NCBI GenBank assembly: GCA_012934845.2
Contig: WNNJ02003452.1
Span: 62,001-126,000 of the forward strand
Source of the DNA: Pomphorhynchus laevis
Lineage: Eukaryota; Acanthocephala; Palaeacanthocephala; Echinorhynchida; Pomphorhynchidae
DNA length: 64,000 nucleotides
Reading direction: 5' to 3'
Below the pieces are notes generated by a model that saw only the letters and a program-made list of their open reading frames with translations, made no database searches and was not told the origin of the DNA. A program made the translations under genes and the position numbers. This document shows, one piece after another, positions 21,829-34,100 of the stretch. The stretch's first letter is position 1. Each line of letters begins with the position of its first letter.

Positions 21829-24800
21829 ATGAAGGAGATTATTGATGCATTGCAGAATACACTTGATTATAAAAATCAAGCTGAAGCAGATAAATGGCTT
21901 CGACAGGTTAGTTGTTGTGATAACTAATATTTGCTTATTCTAACTTACTTAAGTTTTCTCGTAAATGCGGATTTCCGACGTCTTTGTTACAAATATGCAT
22001 ATCTGATACAATTGAGCTTCCGATTAGAGAAGCTGGTATTTATATTAAATGAAACTTTCACAAACTGTTATTCATCTTCTAAGCGGTCATATATCTAAAA
22101 CATGTGATAAGGCGAGGTTGGCAGAGAAACTCAGAAGGTATGAATGAATCTGATAGAATATATATTCAAGCAAACATTCTTCCTGCACTTTCCTGCGCTA
22201 ATTATAGGATTAGGTAGGTGTAGTTCTTATTTTTGTGAAAATATTAAAAAAGAAATTTCCCTTTGCTTAATTTTAAAATATTTAATAATTTATTTTTTTA
22301 TTTTTTATCTTTTTAATATAAAAGATATTTTAAAAGATATATTTTATCTTTTTCGTACTTATATATAATATAAGTACGAAAAATTTTAACAGCTTTAATA
22401 GATAATTTAATATTCTAATATCCAATTTATATTTTTAATTTGTTCTATTATTTCTATTATTTTAATAATTTCTATAAATAATTAGACACAACTGTGGGCA
22501 AGGGTGATGACGTACTGGTGGAATCGCTTGACCTTCATATGTTGATTCTGTTTTTTGCATCATGCTTACCGATTTTAGAATGCAGTTGATCTCGCTATCC
22601 TAAACGTTTTTCGAGTTTTGGAAAATGTTTAGTAATTGAATATATGGATTTACCATAGCGAGATGCCTTTGCGGCTTACAGATTAGTTGCTATTGGAAAA
22701 CGTTACACTGGTCGCTTTACGGTTAATTGGAGTATGTGTTGGCGCACAGCTAATAATTTTAAATGTTCTCAAGCCTATCAAAAGGTGAGATTTCTTAACT
22801 GAAATCCAAATTTCATCCACAGAGTTTGGTAAATTTAAATTTGAGAAAAATCGTTGCGGACTTAAATGAGATCTTCCTTCTCGTTTATTCGTTTAATTTC
22901 TTGCCTCATTTTCCATAAATGGATTCAACACTCAGTCATATTCGACTACGATGTAATGTAAAATAATGAGAAGCGTCGACTAAACTTCACTGAGAGTAAA
23001 AATGATTTGTATGGTGATTTTTAGTTTTGATTAAGATTCGTTGACAGTAGGAAAGCAATCAAAAATATGTTTCGAGATAGATTATAAATATTATAATTAT
23101 AAATATGTTTCGATAGGTAACGAATAATTTTAACTTTGATGTCGACGTGATTACATTCTGGGCTATTCATTGGATACTTAAATTCATCATTTTGTTCAAG
23201 AAATCCGAAAAAATGAACTTTCAACCATCAGATTTTGTCGTGAATGTCAAATCTAAATTCATGATCTTAAGGCTTGATGAAAGAAATCACTTCGACTTTA
23301 ACATGCACCAGTCGAGGTAAAACTTTTCCTTCCGATAGTCATTGAACATCAGTGAGAACAGCAAGCATTTGAGGTCAGAATCGATCGCATTACAAAGTTG
23401 TTGAAAAAAGTTCTGCTTGTATTCATCGTTATTTATTATAATTTATGGCATGAATGACATTATTCATAACAATTTCCAAGTATTGAGGTAACGACTTGAA
23501 CACAAGCGGCTTTAAGAATAAAAAATTAAACACCGATAGTATTTGAATTCTTCCGTCGTGCAAGCGTTATAAATTCTACCCTATTGCTATCATTAATGAA
23601 CATACGTCAGTAAATATGTTCACATACTTATTCCAATTTAGCCTGAACAGCAAAACATTTTCATCCTCTAATTAAAAAATTGTATACCCTATAAACCTTT
23701 CAAATCCTTGCCAAATAGTGAATTGGTGACAAATCTTCCATATTTGATGTAACGAACAAAATCAATAACTTGAGATTTTAACTTGGTTGATTCATCAATT
23801 TGCAGAGGTTAAAGTTTATCAGATTCAATATTCACGCGAATTTAATCCAGCACGTTTGATGACAGCTCATCGATTTCCTCCGCTATTGTTAGACAGCGGG
23901 ACTGTTTTTCATTTAGCTGCATTATGAGTTCCAAGCTTGCGTTGACATCGCTATTGCTGGAGCGATAATATTTCGGCTGATAAATGAGTTTTTATTCTGT
24001 GCGATTAAATGTGCAACCTGGTATCTTTTTTGAGTTTCGAAACATTGTTAACTTTTTTGATTGCTTGATTTCCTGAACTTGGAGATTATCAGAAAATATT
24101 CTCGGTTTATCCTTCGGTGGTAGATGATTCAGAACATAATACCTCTTTAGTTTGTTTAGGTCAAAATATTCATTTGTTAATATTTACTTAGGGCAAATAT
24201 TCATTTATTCGTTGCAAATAAAACAAAACATACGGCCACCAGCAACAAACTCTTGTCTTATGAAACCAAATTCGATGTAACTTTCTTTGTATTTTGTTGC
24301 TTCTTCGTTTTCCTTTGTACCAGAATCAAACTTCGACACTTAAATTAGGATTTATAAAGTTGTAATTTTCTTAAATTTAGCTCAGTTCAATAAAAGTGAT
24401 CCTTAACTGTCTTGCCACTTTCTCTATTTTTATCAAAATCAAATTCTTGCATATCTCGAAGCAAGCCAAAATATTATAAACCAAAATATTTGGTTCAGCT
24501 AAAAAAACAATATTTTTCTGAGTGTGTCGCCAATTTTATAAAATGTCAACATGATCCTCAGCGAATATTTTATCACTCGAAGTTTATATCGCTAGAAGAT
24601 GATAATATACACTTAAAACAAGCTGAACGATTTCTCGGCAAGCTGCTTGCATAAGCAAAAACCTGTTGCTCCCACATTTCCATACTTAAATGGTGGGATC
24701 TTATCTTTTATCATATTCTTACTGATACGCCGATTCCTCTTAATGTTGTTAGTTTGCCTCTAGACTTAGTTTCTAAGGGTCGGCAGTCGAACCTTAGAAC

Positions 24801-25057
24801 CTAATTTTGTTTTTATCTTTGCTTAGAATTTGCCATTTTATTACTTTACATGAAGTTTTCAGCTTTAACTCAATCAAGATATTGAGTTTTTCTCAATTTA
24901 CCTGCAGAAGTTTTATTCTGCAGTAAATTTTGTCACTTCTCATATTGTAGATTAATGTGTGAAAATCGTTTTTGTTATTTCCTAAATAAAATCCATAGAA
25001 AAGCGTTCTTTCGGCGGTGCCATTTGTTATTTTTAACTTTATGATATTACCTAGTTA

Positions 25058-25143
<86 letters not shown>

Positions 25144-28100
25144 GCAAATTGTTAACATGTTGGTCAGACTACATGCCGGCAAATTTTGCACAATTTGATG
25201 TAAGAAAGATACAATAATAAGATACAGTATAGTAAGTGTCTGTCAGAAATGCTCAATAACATTAGTCTATATTCTATCATGGGTAAATATATTTTCGGAA
25301 TATCTAAGAAGCTTTCCGAGTATCTTTAATAGTGTCGTTAAACAGATTCTATGATAAATTTTGTTTAATTTGTATACCTCGTAATCAACGCTAAGACGGA
25401 TGTGTATTTGTGTGTAAATTTATATAAATCGTTATTGCACATAATTTATCATGCTGACTTGCTACATTTTATTTATTTTTTATATATTAAATAAAAAATT
25501 ATATTGTTTAAGTTTTGTAAAAATTAATTATTTATAATTTTTATTTTATTATAATTATTTTATCTTAATTATATATTTTTAATTATATAATTTGTTGCAT
25601 GCTTGATGCGTGACCTGGCTACTTGTGCCATTACTCACATATCATATTTTAATTTTTTCCTTTTGGATGCTGTTATTATATATTATACTTATAAATTAAT
25701 AGTCTGTGCTTTAAAAGCTACAACCTTAAATGTTCATTGATAAAATATTCTTTTCTATCAAAAATTCAAAATATTCAATATTAAATATTCTATTTTAATT
25801 TCACTGCAAATAATTTTAAAATTAATTTTCAATTTTTATTTCAAAATGTGCATTTTAGCGGTCAATTAGTAGATTGCCTGCGCTTCATTATTCCAGAAGA
25901 GTTTCCTGATAACTGGCTTGAAATGCATAATACAGTCAAGCAGTACATAGAGTCTGATCGAGCAGATATGATTCTGAGCGGCCTAATGGTTTTACATCAG
26001 TTGGTTAAGCATTTCGAGTAACATTTAACTCAACGGATTTAATTATCATTAATTTGTTTTTTTTTCTTTCTTGTTTAGATACAAAAGCAAAGATAACCGT
26101 GTTCGTTTTCTTGAATATTACACACCATTGCTACCTGGCTTACTTGAGCGCCTAAATATGCTTGTCGACGATACATCTAATTTTGCCTTGAGGATCAAAC
26201 ATATGATTTTGAAGGGATTCTCTCGTTTTATAAGAGTGCGATTTTATGGTATAGTAATGTTAAACTTGCTTTAATTCTTCTTTAGATGAGCTTTCCGTTG
26301 GATTGTTTCACCCTTGACTCACTTGATCGTTTAATTACATCGCTTTGTCAGATGATTAAACAAAATCCTGAGGAAGCTTTTGGGGAATCTGATGAGGTAA
26401 ACATCGATGTAAAAGCGAATCATCCAGTTTGGAGATGCTGCAAGTGGTCATCCCGAATTTTGAATAGAATTATGGAAAAGTAAGTTTTATGTGTTTTCAG
26501 CATTTATTAAATTGCAATTTATTTAAATGATTTAATTCTTCAATTTAATATTTACGTATATTAAAAATATATAAATTATGATTTCCTACTGATTAACAAA
26601 ATATTAATAATTATAATAATGTAAACTAATTATAATAAATAATTATTTATAACGATAAATAATTATATAAAATAATAATTAAATAAATAATTATTAATTT
26701 TGCTTAATAGTGTTTGTGTCTATTAGAGTTTATGTCTAGTGTCTGATAGAGTTTGTGTCTAGTGATAAAGTCATTTCGGAAAAATTTGATTTGTTTCAAA
26801 ATAGTTCATATAACCCTATTAATTGCAAAATTAGGTGATTTTATATTCATATTGTTTAATATTATAAAATAATATCAAAATAATTTTTCTAAAACTATAA
26901 CGCTGTATGTACTATAATATATTTCGTCTTTATAAAATATTTCGTTTATATTTCATTTGTTCTAAATAATAAAGTAAAAATAAAAAATTTTCTAGATTTC
27001 AATTAATAGATAAATTTTATTTAAAAATATAAAATCTTCAATTTGAAGAATGTTATAATATTTTTTAAGATTAAATAATTTTAATATTAAAATGGTTTAA
27101 TAATATTGATAAATAAGTTTCGAGGATAACACCTTAATTAATCATTAATTAAATGATTAATCATCAAGTTAATCATCAAGTTATTTATTTTATCATTATA
27201 ATCAAATAAAATTAAGAAATAATGCAACATCTAAAATATAACGACGTTTCCATATTTTTATAGATTTTTAAGTTTTGTTTATTTTTACTTTATAATGTTT
27301 TTAGTTCGGTTTATTCACGTTTAACTAAATTTATCATGTAATGTACATGAATATCCAAAATTGATACAGTAGTTTTTGAAATTCATTAATTACAAATTAA
27401 TACTTTAAATTATTTTTTTTATTTACTTATTTTTTACTAAATTTCATTGTTTTATCGAAAATATGGTTAAGAATAATATACATGTTTGCGTAACAATGTA
27501 TTTTTAAACATATATTTAGGTATGGATCACCAAAATCAGTGTCGAAGGAGTATCTAGAATTTTCGAATTACTTTCTGAAGGGATTTTCTGGTATTTTGAC
27601 ATTATGATATATTTTTCTATTTGTTTTCCATTTACTGAGATCAAATCATATCTGTTTGTTTGGTTGTATTTAATCGATATGCAAATCGCGAATACGTACT
27701 GGATACAGTTATGTACGAGCTACTAATTTATTTGTCAAAGGCGTACGTATTACAATTCAGTTTGTTTAAATATATAAACTTTAATTTCCAAAGTTTATAT
27801 TTATCTGTATTTCAAAAAATTAGTTCATAAAAGTATCGTGAAATATTTATGCGCATAGTGTCTGAACTAAAACTAAAATTAAGAAATTTAAGTACTTCTT
27901 ATACGGAGATATTTTTGAACAAAGGCAATTTTTATATTGAATATAAATGTAATTTAATTTGTTCATAACATTTCATTAGCTATTATACAAATTGTTACAA
28001 TAAAACTTTGAAACTATTGAAAAATTCGGGTTGTTTTTTACTGCAGTTGTCTAATGTCTTACGAGCTAAATCAAAAAATTTTCTTTAATAAAAATTTGCT

Positions 28101-31100
28101 GATTCAGTAATTCATTAAAAATGTCAGTATTTCACCAATATTTTGAATAAAATAATAAATTATGGTATATTTCGTATAACCATATAGCGAAATTATAAGT
28201 ATTTTTGTATATATAAATATGCAAATAATTGAATTTTAATTATATTAATTAAAATCGATATTTAATAATCAATATATTATCGATATATTATAATCGATAT
28301 TTAATTTACCAATCATTGGCAAAAATGCCTTTCTTAATTTTTCTAAATTTTGATAAAGATATTGTTTATAAATTGCATAAATTGTATATAAATTGCTTTA
28401 ATTTAATCATCAAATATAAAATCACAATATAATGGATTATATGCAGCAAACATTAATCAACATATTATTCACGCTTATTTATTTTATTAAATAAATAATA
28501 TATAATTTATACAGGAATCTTTCATAATATTTTAACGTACATATACAGGTAAAAATATATATTTAATATAATTTTTAAATTTAAATTTTAAATATTTATA
28601 TTTTTACATATGTTTACTTATGCATATGTTTGAGCATGAAAAATTCGCTGAAAACGGAGTAAACACGTACGTTGCATGAACGATGAATAATATAGCTAAT
28701 GCATGTCTCGATTTATTAGCTCTATTATTAATAATTGAAAATTTATTGTAAATTTAATTGGTTTGATAAAACCAATTTCGTGTTAGTAAGACAGTAGGGT
28801 TTTAGTTTGCTACCTGGAAATAGGTTAACTGATTTTTATAACTATTTCAGATTCAGTAATCTAAATAGTGTATCAAGTCGATTTTAGAACAATTTCCAAT
28901 TTGTTCTAAGTGGAAATAATTTTCTCGTTTTAACTTTTCAAAAGTTAATTAGCTCTATTATAGTTTGATCAATTATGATTTGTATTTTATATGATTTAAG
29001 CGTGACGTATGCATTTTGTTGGAATTTATCTCAACATCATATTCCATTTATCATCGAGAAAGTGATATTTCCACAATTATGTATTACAGACGATGATGAA
29101 GAGCTGTTTGAGAATGAACCACTAGACTTCATGAGTGTTAAACATGGTAATTATCTTTTCATAGCTATATTACTAAATATTTAGATTTATGACTAAATGA
29201 ATGATACCAACATGAGAAGTAGTATATATTTCATATAATCAATTTAGATTTCTAGTTAAAACACAGACACAACGATTTGATGATTGAATTTTTATATTTT
29301 CTCTGGAAATTAAGGGTGCAATGTTTTACTTCTGTTTTAAGTTTACATAGCGCTATAAGAATACTGCAAGAATAATTGTGCGATGCTTTTGCTACAAGAT
29401 CATGAATTTATTTTTGTATTTCGCTAGCTGCTGCTGGCATCATCAGAAACAAATCGTACAATTTGTTTATCCAGATGGTGAGCAAATTGATGAACAAATT
29501 GTACGTTTTTTATAATGCTACAGTAAATCAACAAACTTTTTATTTTTTTTTATATTTTGCTAGCTGATGATGAAATCATCAGAAAGAAAGCATGCAATTT
29601 ATTAATCAATTTGTTTATTATATAAAATTAATTTACAAAAGAATTTTGTGCGATAAGAATTTTTTCCTAAACATAGCGCAATAAGAATAATTGTGCGATG
29701 TTTTTGAATTTTGCCACAAGATCCTAAATTTATTTTTGTATTTCGCTAGCTGCTGCTAACATCATCAGAAGCAAATCGTACAATTTATCAATTAAATCGT
29801 ATATTTATAAAAATATATAATATATAATATTATAATATACGATATATAACAAAAGTGAAATTTATATATTATAATATAAATATTTCTCCCACAATATGTA
29901 GGGGAAAACGGCAATAAGATGTCAGTGCGTATGAACAACCGGATAGTGTATATTAAAGCTTGTTGTGTATATGCAGATGAACTGACATCACAACCCATTA
30001 ATAATCCAACACATGATATTTCGCTTTCAGTGATGTAGGGAAACATTTCTAATATTGCTAAAATAATCGTAAGGAACACTATTGGATAGCACAATTAATG
30101 ACTGATAGTTCACTGAACACAAAAGTGTTAGAAGGTTAAGAATAACATTTAAGATGCTGTCATTTTTTTGCTTTTAAATTTCTTCAATTGTAAATATTAT
30201 TTTCCTGTAGAAGACAACTAGTTGAAGGTTTGGCTAAAAATAAATATCTTTGTGTTTCTGGTTTGACATAAAATCCTAGTATATATAGGCAATATATCAT
30301 ATATAGTATATATGTAATATATTATTTGAACTATTTAGTTATATACATGTATTATATATGAATATAATTTTTTTATAAATATAAATATTATATATAAATA
30401 TATATTATGAACTAATATATATTATATATAAACTAATTTATTTAACTTGTAAGGAGTGACAGTTGACATTTTAGATTGATAATTGAAATGTCGTTTAGAT
30501 TTATACGGAGATTTTGAGTCAAGTGTTTATGCAAGTCAAACATTTCTTAATTCTGTTTGTTCCAAAAGAGAATTTGCTTTGAATCATACAATGAATCTTT
30601 GCCAAAGATTAATTACAGATTTTCATACGCTAGATTACAAACAGAAAGATGGCCTGTTTCATATGATGGGAATTATTTGTCATACGTTGAAAAAAGTAAA
30701 TTATAATCAAATTATTTTTGATTTATTGTTAACAACGCCTAGAAGCCAGCATACAAAACTAAACTTGAGCAATTTCTGATTCAAGTTGTTGAGCCTGAAG
30801 TAAAATCAACGAACGGATGTTTGCGCTTTAGGGTGAGTTCGGTTTACTTTTGAATTTGATTTGTGATTACGATTAGTGTTTTTAAAATTTATAATGTTTA
30901 TAAAGGTAATGGACTATTGATTCAAACAATAGTTCACTATAAAAATACTTTGATATTTTTGTATACATTAATATCTCAAATGCCGCCGAATTGTATCATT
31001 GGTATAGAAAATACTCAATTTCTACTTTTAAATAGTTGATAAAGATTCATTTATTGATAAAGAATTATTGGAGCTAGATCAAAGAAAGAAGGATTTTTTT

Positions 31101-34100
31101 ATATTTTGCTTACTCTTGTTAGCATCTTCAGAAAATTACCTAGCGAATTATCAGTTAAAATTTTCCTTCTTTCTTTGATTCAGCTTTAATAATTCTTTAC
31201 AAAGCATATCGTTTATTATCCATCCATAATTTTTTTTCTTTTAATAGTTTAAATGAATGAATTTTTAATGTTCTGTTGTTTTGTATATTGTAAAATTATA
31301 AGAAAAAAAAATATAAAAACAAATATTGTTTATTATCGATAAATTTTTTAGCTTTAAATGTACTATTAAAATCAGTACATTTAACTGATTAATGTACGTT
31401 AAAATCAGTCGGTTGAACAATATTCTGCCGAAGATATCTCGGACTGCATTGAGTTTTACGAATGTTTTTCCTTTTTACATGATAGTGAAAGCACAACATC
31501 CCTTCGATTGCCATTGAAAAATTGGTTGTCGTGTAAGCAAAATTGCTTGTCGTGTATTATTTTGTAACGCTGTATTTTCCTATGATTATTGAGTTGATTA
31601 CATAAGTTGATTTATATGCCATATGCTGAAGATGCTTACAGAGGTTAGCTAAATATCAATAAAAAATTCCCACTTTTCTTTGATCCGGTTCCAATAATTC
31701 TTTACAATTATGTTGCTTTGATATTGTTTCTAATTGTCAATAAAAGCAAACGAGTCAATTGATTGTCAGCCAACATTAAAAGAACCGAAACGTGAAACGT
31801 AGGAATTGGAAACCTACATCGTGAAACGTTCTGATGTTGGAGTATATAGGATTAAAATAGCGTGCAGAATAAAATAGTCATCATAATTCAATAGTAACTG
31901 GCTGCTCAGGTATATCAACTTAAAATAGGGAAACAAACTATAGATTATCAGTTTGATAATATTTGATACAATTCAATCTATATTATATTCTTTTTTATAT
32001 TTTATATATTTTTAAATATATTATATTTCATATATTATTAAATATATCATTTAAATATTTTTACAATAAATGTATTTTATTTAATTATTGTAATAATTAA
32101 AAATAGTAATATATTTTGAATTTTTCTTTAATTATATTTTAAGCCACATGCAGAATTAAGTCATCCAAATTTTGATTGTAACAATGACTGTACAATTAAA
32201 TTAACATAACATTAAAGAGCAAACTATAAATGGCTAGTTTGAAAATTGCAATTAATTGCAAAAATAGTTAGTTTTTCAAATTAAAGGTAGAATCGTCCCC
32301 TACCAACGCAGATTTAATATGAAATTAGAAATGATTTCAATTAAATTTGCAAAATGTATTATAAAAATATTTTATTAAATCTAATTGTCAATAAAGCAGA
32401 CGAGTCGAGTGATCGTAAGCCATCATTAAAAAGACCGAAACGTGAAACGTAGGTATTGGATCAGTAGCTGATGAGGTCCATCAATACTAAAATGTAGCGT
32501 ACTGCTGTTGACCTATAGTTAGGATTAAAGTAGCGTGCAGAGTAATAAACCAATGGTTTATACTCAGAACAAAAATATGCTTTAGTTATAAAAGTGTTTA
32601 TATTTTTGCCCGTGGTGCCAATAGTAGTGGACATAAGATAAATTTTGCTCAGTCTAATTTAATTTCTATTATTCATATGCCAATAATTTATAAATATGCT
32701 GCTTTGATATTCAAGCTGATTTTTGTTGTTGATTTTTGTCAAACTAAATTGATTTTTAATTTTTTTAATCCGTAAATCTTATCATTATTTTTAATAAAAC
32801 ATTTTACAAAAATAATCAGATAAATGTCCCATAATTTGCATGTAGATTTGCACTCTATATACTGTTATAATAACTCAGATTTGTCATGTGAAACAGTTCC
32901 AATATTACATATTTACATTAGAATTTAATTTAATTTATTTTTTATAATTTTTTCTTTTAATTTTTAATATAAAATAGCGTCAATTAGTAACGAGGCTCCC
33001 TTTTTTGCATTATTTTTTTAAATATTCTTAATTATTTTTGATATTATTATTTTGCATGTAAAAATATACCTAAAAATAAAAAAAATATTTAATTAGAAAT
33101 AAAATATTTACAAAAAATATTTAAAATGAAATTATTTAATAACTTTAGATTTTCAATAAGATTTTTTTTTATTTATTTGTCGATTAGTGTTTTATTTTCA
33201 GATTTGATTTTATATTTTTATATTTTAACATAAAATCGAATTTGTATATTTTGATTGATAAATAATACTGAAAATAATTTACTCAATTATCTTTCTGTTT
33301 CAAATTGTTTTAAGATTAATTTATTTTATTTTTATAATTAATTGAACGTTGTTATCATTGAAGCCAGACGAAGTGCTTTTATCATTGAAGTGCTTTTTGT
33401 TTCTCATTCGAATATGAAATTCATATAATAAAATATAAAATATATGAAATTAAAATATGTAATAATATATAAATATAATTTAATTTCTTGTAATTAAAGA
33501 AAACGTGGGAAAATGGGATATATTTAATAATGATTTAATTTTCCTCTATATATGATTTTGTTAATGCATATATACATATCAATTTATTGTAAAACATGTA
33601 AGCTAGACGCGAAAGAATTACGAATGCCGTTTCGTCATCACAATGACTCATCAGTGCCAGATCCCTCCCACTACTGGATGCAGAGGAGGATTGGCAGACG
33701 GCAATCAATGAATGAATCAATGTGAATGATGTACTAGAAAATTTTCTAATAACATCATAGAATACTAAATCAGTACTACAGCTTCACCAAAAAGAATCAT
33801 TTACAAAAGCACTGGCAAATGCCAGCGCAGGTCTCTTTAATATCGGCTAACTTTTATATTTGGAGAGTGAGACCATTCCGCGTGAATTTCTTGTAAAACT
33901 TGTAAGCCAGACGCTAAAAAATGACGAATGCCGTTTCGTCATCACAATGACTCATCAGTGCCAGATCCCTCCCACTACTGGATGCAGAGGAGGACTGGCA
34001 GACGGCAATCAATGAATGAATCAATGTGAATGATGTACTAGAAAATTACTAGTAACATCATAGAGTACTAAATCAGTACTACAGCTTTACCAAAAAGGAT

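Noticed and set aside
22487-22560. Candidate importin exon after TAATTAG (HNCGQG...)
   Set aside because: The phase-correct reading stops quickly and does not match the family; the true next exon is at 25,859 (SGQLVDCLRFIIPEEF).
25017-25217. 66-codon frame with poly Tyr-Ile
   Set aside because: Produced by the (AT)n microsatellite.
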